A DNA stretch of 10,861 bases, from the NCBI GenBank assembly GCA_944381295.1, contig CALWKP010000008.1, positions 1 to 10,861 on the forward strand, written 5' to 3'. Below, in pieces: positions 1-7,281 of this stretch. This stretch comes from an uncultured Clostridia bacterium. Lineage in GTDB: Bacteria; Bacillota; Clostridia; Oscillospirales; Acutalibacteraceae. Each line of letters begins with the position of its first letter. The stretch's first letter is position 1. Position numbers and translations under genes: made by a program. The notes below the pieces were generated by a model that saw nothing but the letters and a program-made list of their open reading frames with translations, made no database searches and was not told where the DNA came from.

Positions 1-825
1 CTTTGGATGCGTTGGGTCGAATATTCCGCATTTACGCCATTTTTCCGCGGGCACGGAAGGTCTTCCTTCCTGCACAATCCCTGGGGATGGACGATGTTTT
101 CTTCCCTGGATGAAATCCCGCTTGAACTTGCGCCGGGAGTACGAAACGACGGCCCGCCGGCAGACGGGATCCTTCCGGATCCTCGTGTGGAGACACACAA
201 CCGTGACATCATCAACCTGCGCTACGAATTAATCCCTTATCTGTACAATCTTTCGCATGAAGCATGTTCCGGTGTCCCGATTATGCGTCCGTTGTGGTGC
301 TATTACCCGGATGATGAAAAGGCTGCACTGGTTGGGAATGAATATTTCTTTGGGAAAAGCCTCTTGGTCGCACCGGTTACGGAGAAAGGCGCGAAGTCCT
401 GGGATGTTTATCTGCCGCGGGGGGATTGGTATCACTACTGGACAAAGGAGAAACTGGAAGGCGGTCGTACCGTGACGGTGGACGCCCCCTTGGGGAAAAT
501 ACCGTTGTTTGTCCCGGCGGGAGGTATACTGGCAAAGGCTCCGGTTGTGCAATCCATCAGTAAGGAGAAGCCTGAAGGCTTTGAACCTCTTACGTTTGAG
601 ATTTACACAGGTGCCGACGCTTCCTATGAACTGTATGAAGATGATGGTATCAGCTTGGGCTATCAGCGCGGGGAATGCAGCCTGACGAGCGTCGATTGGA
701 ATGATGCAAAGCATGCGCTGACAATATCAGGAAAGTCAAACATCTTTTCAGGAAAAACAAGGAAAATTACCGTGAAATTCCTTCCGGAAGGAAAGAAAGA
801 AAAAGTAGAAGTCACTTACGCATAG
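1..825 (+). CDS. GH31 alpha-glycosidase, C-terminal third (5' truncated by window edge)
   Basis: This is a glycoside hydrolase family 31 enzyme, a retaining exo-alpha-glycosidase acting on alpha-glucosides, alpha-xylosides or related sugars. The reading frame is open from base 1, so the ATG at 7 is internal and the real start lies outside. What is visible begins at the end of the (beta/alpha)8 barrel: RWVEYSAFTPFFRGHG, with the conserved subsite His of the FFRxH motif. The helix NLRYELIPYLYNL and the strand PIMRPLWCYYPDD follow. Next come the proximal C-terminal beta domain (NEYFFGKSLLVAPV, GDWYHYW, PLFVPAGGIL) and a short DUF5110-like distal domain to the stop at 823-825. The nucleophile and acid/base aspartates lie upstream of the window, so activity and specificity cannot be judged. 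About 275 residues are visible, whereas the family is usually 650-800. The enzyme probably supplies the free sugar used by the downstream genes. The family is certain; the substrate is unknown. Confidence 0.93.
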   Translation, partial: LWMRWVEYSAFTPFFRGHGRSSFLHNPWGWTMFSSLDEIPLELAPGVRNDGPPADGILPDPRVETHNRDIINLRYELIPYLYNLSHEACSGVPIMRPLWCYYPDDEKAALVGNEYFFGKSLLVAPVTEKGAKSWDVYLPRGDWYHYWTKEKLEGGRTVTVDAPLGKIPLFVPAGGILAKAPVVQSISKEKPEGFEPLTFEIYTGADASYELYEDDGISLGYQRGECSLTSVDWNDAKHALTISGKSNIFSGKTRKITVKFLPEGKKEKVEVTYA

Positions 826-870
826 GAAATACCCGATTTCACAAAAAAAGAAAAACCGTCTGTTGGTGAA

Positions 871-875
871 AGGAG
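871..875 (+). promoter_or_regulatory. Ribosome binding site of the racemase-like gene
   Basis: AGGAG sits 11 nt before the ATG at 887. It lies inside the short in-frame extension that starts at TTG 863, so it argues for the ATG at 887 as the true start. Confidence 0.6.
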
Positions 876-886
876 ATACGGAACAG

Positions 887-1564
887 ATGTCAAACCTGAA
901 CAACAAGACCTTGGGAATCATCCATGCATCCCATATTACCATCCAAGCAATGCAGCCGTATATAGAAAGATATCTGCCGGATGTTTCCATCATGCACCTG
1001 TGCGACGATACGATCCAACGCGATAACATAGCGGCCGGGGTTGGGGTGATCCCAAAGCGAAATTATGGAAAATTTGCGGAATACGCCCATAATTTGCAGG
1101 AAGCAGGGGTAGATATGATCCTTTTGGCGTGCTCGACATTCAATTATGCAGCAGAACTAGCACGCCCGATGATCGACATTCCCATTGCACAGATCGACCG
1201 CCCTATGATGGAAAAGGCTGTGCGCACAGGGAATAAAATAGGACTTTTGGCGACATTGGAGACGACGGTGCCTTCTTCGGAGCGGCTGTTGCAAATCGCA
1301 GCAGGAGAAGCGGGAAAAGAAATTGACTGCAAAACAGTACTGTGCAGAGAAGCGTTTGACGCCTATTCGCGCGGGGATGTGGAAACCCATAACCAGATTT
1401 TGAAGGGTGCAATTGCGAGACTTTCCCAAGAAGTCGATTGCATCGTAATGGCACAGCTTTCTATGTTGGCATTCGCACCGTTTTTAGGGGAAACTGCGGT
1501 TCCTGTTTATAACAGCGGGGAGACGGGATTCGCCAGGGTGCGTGAAATGCTGGAACAGTTTTAA
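887..1564 (+). CDS. Aspartate/glutamate racemase-fold protein with a single catalytic Cys
   Basis: This 225-aa protein belongs to the Asp/Glu racemase superfamily (Asp, Glu and hydantoin racemases, arylmalonate decarboxylase, maleate isomerase), which uses one or two cysteines to move a proton next to a carboxylate. The first half carries the Cys motif LLACSTFNYA (Cys82), followed by DIPIAQIDRP around 97-106. The second half has DCIVMAQLSM (184-193) where two-cysteine members have a GCT-type motif, so the second catalytic Cys is absent (a Gln stands near the place). A classical two-base racemase reaction is therefore unlikely. Decarboxylation, isomerisation or an unknown reaction on a carbohydrate acid fits better. 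The start at ATG 887 is chosen for the AGGAG before it. The gene lies 61 nt after the GH31 gene and 27 nt before the transketolase gene, so it is probably co-transcribed. The fold is well supported; the reaction is not known. Confidence 0.8.
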   Translation: MSNLNNKTLGIIHASHITIQAMQPYIERYLPDVSIMHLCDDTIQRDNIAAGVGVIPKRNYGKFAEYAHNLQEAGVDMILLACSTFNYAAELARPMIDIPIAQIDRPMMEKAVRTGNKIGLLATLETTVPSSERLLQIAAGEAGKEIDCKTVLCREAFDAYSRGDVETHNQILKGAIARLSQEVDCIVMAQLSMLAFAPFLGETAVPVYNSGETGFARVREMLEQF

Positions 1565-1579
1565 AATTCTTTGCGGGGG

Positions 1580-1584
1580 AGGAG
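1580..1584 (+). promoter_or_regulatory. Strong ribosome binding site of transketolase N subunit
   Basis: AGGAG, within GGGGGAGGAG, lies 7 nt before the ATG at 1592. It decides the start against the longer frame that begins at TTG 1571. Confidence 0.7.
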
Positions 1585-1591
1585 TGTTGTC

Positions 1592-2425
1592 ATGAGAGAA
1601 GGACAGATTGTTTTACAGGAAAAGGCTAGGCAGCTCCGGAAGGACATCGTTGAAATGGTTGGCGTGGGAAAAGCGGGACATTTGGGCGGTTCGTGTTCTT
1701 TGGCAGATATTGTGGCAGCCCTGTATTTCAGCAAGATGCGCCATGATCCCCAAAATCCTCGCATGCCGGAACGTGACAGACTGCTGCTCAGCAAAGGACA
1801 TGCGGCATTGGTACAATATGCAGCATTGGCGGAATGCGGGTATTTCGACAAAAAATGGCTGAAGTCACTGAAACAGCTGCAAAGTCCGCTGCAAGGCCAT
1901 CCGGATATGAGGAAAACCCCAGGAATTGAAGCAAATACAGGATCTTTGGGGCAGGGGGTTTCGCTGGCAGCGGGTCTGGCAGCGGGTTTGAAGCTGGACA
2001 ATAACTCAGCTAAAGTGTATGTGGTGGTGGGTGATGGGGAACTTGCGGAAGGCCAGATTTGGGAAGCGCTGATGGCCTCCGTCAATTTCCACTTGGATAA
2101 CCTGTGCGTTATTTTGGACCGTAACGGGCTGCAGGCAACCGGGAAAACGGATGAGCGGTTTTGCATAGAACCGATCCGGGAAAAATTTTTGGCATTCGGA
2201 CTGGAAGTCTTTGAGATCGACGGCCATGATATGGGGCAGATCCTGGATGCTTTGGATAAGGCTGACCAGGTCTCGGGCAAGCCAACCGCTATTATCGCGC
2301 ATACAGTCAAAGGAAAGGGGATCCCTTTTGCAGAGAATGCAGCGGCTTTCCATAATGGGACGCTGACAGAGGAACAGTTTACGACAGCCATGAAAATGCT
2401 TGAGGAAGAAGGTGGGCTGGAATGA
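1592..2425 (+). CDS. Transketolase, N-terminal (thiamine-diphosphate-binding) subunit
   Basis: This 277-aa protein equals the first domain of a full-length transketolase, the part that binds thiamine diphosphate pyrophosphate and Mg2+. Visible landmarks are KAGHLGGS (27-34, active-site His30), SKGHAALVQY (68-77), GHP (102-104), the NTGSLGQG turn (115-122), and the ThDP motif beginning GDG (147-149) and ending at the Mg-binding Asn178 in LDRNGLQ. A further His lies at 254. All expected catalytic residues on this subunit look present. It overlaps the C-terminal subunit gene by ATGA (2422-2425), so the two are translationally coupled and should form an alpha2beta2 enzyme. Split transketolases are common in clostridia and archaea. 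They serve either the pentose phosphate pathway or dedicated routes such as SqwGH (sulfofructose) and AptAB (apulose-4-phosphate). Its position in a glycosidase operon favours a dedicated catabolic role, which is inference. Confidence 0.93.
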   Translation: MREGQIVLQEKARQLRKDIVEMVGVGKAGHLGGSCSLADIVAALYFSKMRHDPQNPRMPERDRLLLSKGHAALVQYAALAECGYFDKKWLKSLKQLQSPLQGHPDMRKTPGIEANTGSLGQGVSLAAGLAAGLKLDNNSAKVYVVVGDGELAEGQIWEALMASVNFHLDNLCVILDRNGLQATGKTDERFCIEPIREKFLAFGLEVFEIDGHDMGQILDALDKADQVSGKPTAIIAHTVKGKGIPFAENAAAFHNGTLTEEQFTTAMKMLEEEGGLE

Positions 2426-3354
2426 GCAAGCATAATCAGCGGGAAGCGTATGGAAAAGCGTTGGTACAATTGGGCGGCGAAAACCCGGATATTGTCGTAC
2501 TGGAAGCGGACTTGGGAAACTCCACCAGAAGTATTTTATTTCAACAAGCCTATCCGGAGCGGTATTTTGAGATGGGGATCGCGGAACAGAATATGACCAG
2601 CTTTGCAGGAGGGCTGTCTCTGGCAGGCAAGGTTCCGTTTGTCAATACATTTGCAGTATTTGCCGCAGGCCGTGCTTATGATCAGATCCGCCAGAGCATT
2701 GCGACGGCAAAGCTGAATGTAAAAATTGTCGGTTCCAGTGCCGGGTTTTCCGATTTTGGGGATGGAGCTACCCATCAGGCAATTGAGGACATGGCGATCA
2801 TGGGCGCGATACCGAACATGACAGTGTTGGCGCCCTGTGACGCGCTGGAAACAGTAGAAGCGGTAAAAGCAGCGGCTACACTGGATGGCCCGGTATATTT
2901 ACGCTTGTGCCGGAATGATCTGGAAGATATTTTCCCGAAAAATATTCCTTATCAAATAGGGGAACCCATAGTGCTGCGCGAAGGGGAGGATATCGCCGTA
3001 TTTACGACCGGGATTATGGCACATGAAGCGCTGAAGGCGGCCAAAACCCTGGAGGAAGAAGGGATTTCTTTGCATGTTGTCCATGTTCCAGGGATAAAGC
3101 CGCTCGATGAGCCTGCCGTTCTCCGGCAGCTATCAGGCAAAAAAGCGGTCATCACCTGTGAGGAACATTCCATAAGAGGCGGACTTTCCATGTTGATCAG
3201 CTATCTTCTCCGAAATGAAGGGGTTCCCATGGAATGTGTTGCGGTCATGGATGTATTTGGACAATCCGCAGGCTCCCATGAGGAATTAATGGGGTTTTAT
3301 GGGCTCGACGCCGGGACAATCTGCCAAAAGGCGCGCAGATTACTTGGAAAGTGA
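2422..3354 (+). CDS. Transketolase, C-terminal (pyrimidine-binding) subunit
   Basis: This 310-aa protein corresponds to the pyrimidine-binding and C-terminal domains of transketolase or DXS-type enzymes. It shows EADLGNSTRS (28-36), then EMGIAEQNM (50-58) with the invariant catalytic Glu55 that activates thiamine diphosphate. The VNTFAVFAAGRAYDQIR strand/helix follows, and GATHQAIEDMA has His118. The last third (about residues 180-310) is the C-terminal domain, ending in ALxxA-type helices and the CEEHSIRGGL segment. Length and motifs match intact split-transketolase C subunits. Its ATG lies inside the stop codon context of the N subunit, and the next gene starts 9 nt after its stop, so it is in the middle of the operon. 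The partner donor and acceptor sugars cannot be deduced. Confidence 0.93.
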   Translation: MSKHNQREAYGKALVQLGGENPDIVVLEADLGNSTRSILFQQAYPERYFEMGIAEQNMTSFAGGLSLAGKVPFVNTFAVFAAGRAYDQIRQSIATAKLNVKIVGSSAGFSDFGDGATHQAIEDMAIMGAIPNMTVLAPCDALETVEAVKAAATLDGPVYLRLCRNDLEDIFPKNIPYQIGEPIVLREGEDIAVFTTGIMAHEALKAAKTLEEEGISLHVVHVPGIKPLDEPAVLRQLSGKKAVITCEEHSIRGGLSMLISYLLRNEGVPMECVAVMDVFGQSAGSHEELMGFYGLDAGTICQKARRLLGK

Positions 3355-3363
3355 GGAAAGAAA

Positions 3364-4254
3364 ATGATGAAAATAGGGTTTATTGGTTTGGGAATCATGG
3401 GGAAGCCGATGGCGTTGAACCTGATCAAAGCAGGATTCTCTCTGTGTGTGTACGATATTGTTCCTTCTGCGGTAAAAATCTTGGAGGATGCAGGAGCAGA
3501 AGCTGCGGCATCTCCCCGCGAGGTAGCGGAGAACTGTGAGCTGATCCTGACAATGCTCCCAAATTCTCCGCATGTCAAAGAAGTGTTGTTAGGGGAAGCA
3601 GGCGTCCTGGAGGGGATCCGTCCGGGGACGCTGATTGTAGACATGAGCTCCATCGATCCGACCGCTTCCGTAGAGATGGAAAAGGAAGTAGCCAAAAGGG
3701 GAGGGGAGATGCTGGACGCGCCGGTAAGCGGCGGGGAACCCAAGGCGATCGACGCGACGCTTTCCTTTATGTGCGGGGGGAAACCGGAAGCTTTTGAACG
3801 GGCAAAGCCGATTCTGGAAAAGATGGGTGCCTCGGTGGTGCTGGTAGGGGGCATCGGCAGCGGGAACATGGCAAAGCTGGCGAATCAGATCATGGTTGCC
3901 TGTAATATCGCGGCAGTATCGGAGGCGCTTGTCTTGGCGACAAAAGCGGGCGTGGACCCGGAGAGCGTCTATCATGCAGTGCGCGGCGGACTGGCAGGGA
4001 GCACGGTGCTTGACGCCAAGGCGCCGATGATGCTGAGCCGTAATTTTGCACCGGGATTCCGGATCGAACTGCATATCAAGGATTTGACGAACGCCATGAA
4101 CGCGGCACAAGCCGTTGCTATGGAGCTGCCAGTGACAACGCTCGTTCTGGGGATGATGAAACGTTTACAAAAAGAAGGAAAGGAGAAACTCGACCACAGT
4201 GCTCTGGTGCAATACTATGAAGAGATCGGGAATGTGGAAGTAAGGCCTCTATGA
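3364..4254 (+). CDS. NAD(P)-dependent beta-hydroxyacid dehydrogenase (GarR/YihU/HIBADH family)
   Basis: This 296-aa enzyme belongs to the beta-hydroxyacid dehydrogenase family, which includes tartronate semialdehyde reductase GarR, 3-hydroxyisobutyrate dehydrogenase, threonate dehydrogenase LtnD and the sulfolactaldehyde reductase YihU. The N-terminal Rossmann fold has IGLGIMG (GxGxxG, 8-13). The substrate-binding DAPVSGGE is at 118-125. The catalytic Lys171 and Asn174 sit in GSGNMAKLANQ, leading into the all-helical domain. Length is normal and no key residue is missing. GAGG at 3353-3356 precedes the tandem ATG at 3364/3367, and 3364 is the simplest choice. The gene's stop overlaps the next start (ATGA, 4251-4254). 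In this operon it most likely reduces an aldehyde left by transketolase cleavage, or oxidises a sugar acid. GarR is the nearest common label, but substrate identity is open. Confidence 0.88.
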   Translation: MMKIGFIGLGIMGKPMALNLIKAGFSLCVYDIVPSAVKILEDAGAEAAASPREVAENCELILTMLPNSPHVKEVLLGEAGVLEGIRPGTLIVDMSSIDPTASVEMEKEVAKRGGEMLDAPVSGGEPKAIDATLSFMCGGKPEAFERAKPILEKMGASVVLVGGIGSGNMAKLANQIMVACNIAAVSEALVLATKAGVDPESVYHAVRGGLAGSTVLDAKAPMMLSRNFAPGFRIELHIKDLTNAMNAAQAVAMELPVTTLVLGMMKRLQKEGKEKLDHSALVQYYEEIGNVEVRPL

Positions 4255-5072
4255 AACTGGGATGTTGTGTAAATATGCTTGCGGATAAAGCGGATCCTGT
4301 GGGAAGGAAATATCTTCCGGTGCTTAAAGAGCTGCATTACGATTTTGTGGAACTTCCTTTAGCGCAGGTGATGGACCTTTCTGAAGAAGAGTTTTCTTCG
4401 CTGGTGAATGAATTGGATTACTTGAATCTTTCCTGCATAAGCTGTAATAATTTTTTTCCGGAATCCGTACGCTTGACAGGAGAACATACAGCATCTCCCG
4501 AGACCATTCAACAATATCTGGAAAGCTCCTTGCAAAGGGCGGCCCGGTTAGGGGCGGACAAGGTGATTTTTGGAAGCTCCGGAGCGAAAAACATTCCGGA
4601 AGGCTATTCCTATGAGCAGGCGTACCGTCAGGTGGTGGAGGTTATGAAAAAGGCATCTGTCATAGCGGGAAGTCTGGGAATCACTATTGGGTTGGAACCT
4701 CTGAACCGGATGGAAAGTAATATGATCCTGAATTTAGGAGAAAGCATTCAATTGATGGAGGATGTAGGCTCCCCGCATGTGCGCTTGATGCTGGACTACT
4801 ACCACTTCATGCTGGAGAATGACAGTATGGAAACTTTATGTTTGCATGCAAAGGAATTTATCCATGTCCATTTAGCCTCACCCCAAGGGAGAAGATTTCC
4901 AAGAGCAGAAGACATTGCAATTGTTCTGCTTCTGGAGAAAATGGGATATCGGGAAGGAGTAAGCATAGAAGCGTACTCGGATGATCCCTGTGGAGATTTG
5001 GCGTCGATACGCGGAAGTTTTTCGGAATATAAGTGCTGCAAATATCAGAATCCACTTATCCTTACAAAGTGA
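4251..5072 (+). CDS. Sugar (phosphate) isomerase/epimerase, AP-endonuclease-2 TIM barrel
   Basis: This 273-aa protein has the xylose-isomerase-like TIM barrel shared by hydroxypyruvate isomerase, D-tagatose 3-epimerase, D-apiose isomerase and 2-oxo-tetronate isomerase. The four expected metal and catalytic positions are visible: Glu149 in GLEPLNRMESN, Asp182 with His185 in LMLDYYHFM, His207 in HVHLASP, and Glu240 in VSIEAYS. The family is therefore catalytically complete, using a divalent metal and an ene-diol or hydride-shift mechanism. EPLNR-x-ESN is the pattern typical of ketose epimerase-like members. It is the last gene of the operon and is translationally coupled to the dehydrogenase by ATGA. 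The extreme C-terminus (after about residue 255, rich in Cys, Lys and Tyr) has no recognisable motif. It probably converts the aldose released by the GH31 enzyme, or an erythrose-type fragment, into a ketose; this role is inferred. Confidence 0.86.
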   Translation: MKLGCCVNMLADKADPVGRKYLPVLKELHYDFVELPLAQVMDLSEEEFSSLVNELDYLNLSCISCNNFFPESVRLTGEHTASPETIQQYLESSLQRAARLGADKVIFGSSGAKNIPEGYSYEQAYRQVVEVMKKASVIAGSLGITIGLEPLNRMESNMILNLGESIQLMEDVGSPHVRLMLDYYHFMLENDSMETLCLHAKEFIHVHLASPQGRRFPRAEDIAIVLLLEKMGYREGVSIEAYSDDPCGDLASIRGSFSEYKCCKYQNPLILTK

Positions 5073-5171
5073 ATCGAAAAACTCACTGCATGATCAAAAA
5101 ATCGGTCCCCAAATGATCCTGACACAGATCTTATACGGCTTGTTTTCTTGGAATAATGATGCCAACCTCAT

Positions 5172-5206
5172 GGCCTGGGCGGAAATTGGAATTTTCTGTT
5201 CAGGCC
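5172..5206. repeat. Imperfect inverted repeat (GGCCTG ... CAGGCC)
   Basis: GGCCTG at 5172-5177 pairs with CAGGCC at 5201-5206. The interior GGAAATT-gg-AATTTTC can extend the stem with a bulge. It lacks a T-run and is weaker than the hairpin downstream. It could be a minor RNA structure or chance. Confidence 0.35.
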
Positions 5207-5294
5207 GTGAGAAATTGTGGATTTGTCCATTTTCGAAAAATCATAAAGCTTTTTCCTTTAAGATTCCAACCGATCGCGCTATTAAGTTCATGCA

Positions 5295-5362
5295 AAATGC
5301 CTCCTGGCAGAATTAGGGCTGCAGCAGAAAAGCCGCAGCTCTAATTCTGCCAGGAGGCATTT
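5295..5362. terminator. Large near-perfect hairpin, probable bidirectional terminator
   Basis: The left arm 5295-5316 (AAATGCCTCC...GAATTAG) is perfectly complementary over 22 bp to the right arm 5341-5362. The inner segments 5317-5322 (GGCTGC) and 5335-5340 (GCAGCT) add 6 more pairs, one of them G-T, leaving a 12-nt loop at 5323-5334. On + the stem is followed by TTTCATCTTTC and on - by TTTTGCATG, so both sides have short T-rich tails. It lies between the converging + operon and - pseudogenes, which suits a two-way transcription terminator. At 28 bp the stem is much longer than a usual factor-independent terminator, so a processed RNA element or a dispersed palindromic repeat is also possible. 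Confidence 0.55.
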
Positions 5363-5489
5363 CATCTTTCAAAGCTTCCGCTTTTGCATCAATAAAAGCA
5401 GGTGGATACAAAATAACAGAAGATAGTTGTCATGCAACACATTCTATTATTTCTTCTTCAATGCGAATCAGCGGTCAGGAATATTATCG

Positions 5490-6495
5490 TTAAGGGCCTA
5501 GCAGCTTCACGACTGCTTTGACGATAGTTGCTTTTTCCGTAATGCTCTTATCCATCGCGTTCTGGATGTCATCAAACGAAAAGACGTCGGTTATGATTCC
5601 CTTCAGGTTCACGCGCCCGGATGCGACCGCATCGATCGCCATCGGGTAGATGTGGCGGTACCGGAACACGCTCCTGAGCGTCAGCTCCTTATCCAGCACC
5701 TGGCTCACCGGCAGCGTCATTTCGTCCGTCTTGCTGTATCCCACCAGCACGATCGTCGCTTTTGCCCTCCCCGCAACGCAAAGCATCGCTTCCACCACAT
5801 CTTCCTGGCTCGCATTGATAACGCCGTCCGCGCCGAGTTCCAGTGCTTTGTCCAGGCCTTTCTGCATCACGTCCACCACATAGACCTTGGACACCTCTTC
5901 GGCCTTGAGCGCCATCATGCTCACCAACCCGATACAGCCTGCGCCTGTCGCCATGGCCGTCTGGTCGGCGTGTGCTCTACCCTGGTTCGCCGCGTGGAAT
6001 CCAACCGCCGGTGGCTCGATCGGCGCGCCTTCAAGCGTGCTCACGTTTTCCGGAAGTTTGAAGCAAAGGTCCGCTTCATGCGCTACATATTCCTGGAACC
6101 CCGTCTACTGGCGGCGTGGCAAAAAAGATCACATCCGGGCAAAGGTTATACCTTCCTGTGCGGCAGAATTCGCAGTGCCCGCAGGTTTTTCCCGGCTCCG
6201 GAGCTACGCGGTCGCCTACCTTCAAATGTGTGACGTTTTTCCCGACTTCTACGACTGTCCCACCTGGCTCGTGTCCCGGGACAAACGGGAATTCCACCAC
6301 AAAATTCCCGATCCTTCCTGTTTCATAGTGATGCAGGTCGCTCCCGCAGATTCCTACATACTCCAGTTTTACCAGCACTTCGTTATCCGCTGGCTTTGGA
6401 ATATCCCGTTCCACATATGTCATCTTTTTCAGGCCGGTCATCACCGCCGCTTTCATTTTGCCTTCGATTTTTCCGTTTCTCCTTTCCCCATACAA
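5490..6495 (-). pseudogene. Zn-dependent medium-chain alcohol/polyol dehydrogenase (sorbitol/iditol type), broken
   Basis: This is a remnant of a zinc MDR dehydrogenase of the L-iditol/xylitol/galactitol-phosphate type that oxidises polyols with NAD+. The N-terminal part (6456 down to about 6098) has catalytic zinc residues in GICGSDLHHYETG and PGHEPGG. It also has the four structural-zinc cysteines in CGHCEFCRTGRYNLC. Near 6097-6098 about two T residues (- strand) are lost, so the frame runs into a stop at 6076. The other frame continues with YVAHEADLCFKLPENVSTLEGA and the Rossmann motif GAGCIG down to 5490. A second lesion near 5760-5771 (GRAKATIVLVGY) removes about 25 residues of the NAD domain, normally ending with the ETAG strand. 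EPPAV and TAMATGAG also look like substitutions in conserved spots. The likely original start is ATG 6456 (MKAAVMTG). Last gene of a dead permease-dehydrogenase operon. Confidence 0.85.
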
Positions 6496-6499
6496 ATTT

Positions 6500-7281
6500 T
6501 TATGCTTTGATCGCTCCTGCCATCATTCTTTTTCCACTTTTTCCTGTAAGAAAATGTAAATAAGTACGGTAGGAATAAGGGAAATAGTAATGGCGGCCAT
6601 AACTCCGCCATAATCGGCGGACCATTGCGAGAAGAAAGAAAGAATGCCAAAACTCATCAACTGATTATCTTTATCGGAAATAAATACCAGAGGGAATAAG
6701 CGGTTATTCCAAATATTAATAAAATTGAGATAGTAGCCGTCACAATGGCCGGGGAAGACACGGGCATAATGATGATCCAAAAAACCTTTCCTGCATTGAA
6801 TCCATCAATCACAGCAGCTTCTTCCAAATCTGTCGGAATAGACTTCATGAATGCCATCAGGATAAATACTGTGATGGGGATAATTACGCTTTGCATTGGG
6901 ATCATTAGTCCTGCGATAAAAAGGTATACAGGGACTACTGTAACCGGAATTTGAATTTACATAACACATAAGTTCCCAGAGGCCCTACTAAAATCAGGAT
7001 GATAATAGAAAGATCACCCACAGGGAATTAACAAATACCCTGCCGATATTTCCGATTTCAAATGCGCGTATGTAATTATCAAACGCGAATCTTTTTGGAA
7101 AGGACAGCCGCGATTCAATGAATTCTTCTGTCGTTTTAAACGAAGAAGATATTGCAAAATAGAGTGGATAAATACAAATAACAGCCATGATTGCCATAAA
7201 CATATATTTGAGAACAGAGGAAAATCTGCTTTCCCGAACTTCTGTGATGCGTATTATCGTTTTTCTCCTTTCCTGTTCCAT
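6500..7281 (-). pseudogene. Sugar ABC transporter permease 2 (MalG/UgpE type), multiply frameshifted
   Basis: This is a remnant of an inner-membrane permease of a CUT1-type sugar ABC importer. The first readable part (7281-6994) has a cytoplasmic N-terminus, the first membrane segment YMFMAIMAVICIYPLYFAIS and SSFKTTEEF. A frameshift near 7000 leads into IILILVGPLGTYVLCKF. The next readable part (6905-6657) holds MIPMQSVIIP and the EAA loop EEAAVIDGFNAGKVFWIIIMP, which contacts the ATPase. A further shift near 6725 leads to LNFINIWNNRLFPLVFIS and the last membrane helix. A final 1-nt loss near 6525 removes the normal end MMAGAIKA, whose stop would be 6500-6502. The Shine-Dalgarno AAAGGAG (7265-7271) is followed 7 nt later by ATA at 7255-7257, which may be a mutated ATG start. 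Cannot make a full permease as read. Confidence 0.85.

Larger units (their letters stand above)
5073..5489. other. Intergenic gap between convergent units; no gene supported
   Basis: Between the operon stop and the end of the - strand pseudogenes there are 417 nt. Short open frames exist on + (for example 4981-5316) but they overlap the isomerase gene, lack a ribosome binding site and show no recognisable motif. The gap contains an imperfect inverted repeat at 5172-5206, the large hairpin at 5295-5362 and a small AT-rich hairpin at 5380-5399 (GCTTTT/AAAAGC). Nothing else is recognised. Confidence 0.6.

Noticed and set aside
229..714. Long - strand open frame opposite the GH31 gene
   Set aside because: Lies fully inside a clearly coding GH31 sequence on the other strand and shows no motif or ribosome binding site.
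1..825. GH31 as a YihQ-type sulfoquinovosidase
   Set aside because: The operon plan suggested it, but the visible FFRGHG / PWGW / MRPLWCYYPDD segments match ordinary GH31 enzymes better than YihQ; the deciding active-site part is outside the window.
1561..2469. 302-codon open frame on - opposite transketolase N
   Set aside because: Ser/Pro-rich composition typical of an antisense shadow; the + strand carries all transketolase motifs.
4981..5316. 111-codon + frame across the end of the isomerase
   Set aside because: Overlaps the isomerase gene, runs into the hairpin, has no ribosome binding site and no recognisable sequence.
5652..6510. + strand open frames opposite the dehydrogenase pseudogene
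   Set aside because: Longer than the broken sense frames, but without motifs; the - strand shows zinc and Rossmann motifs in order.
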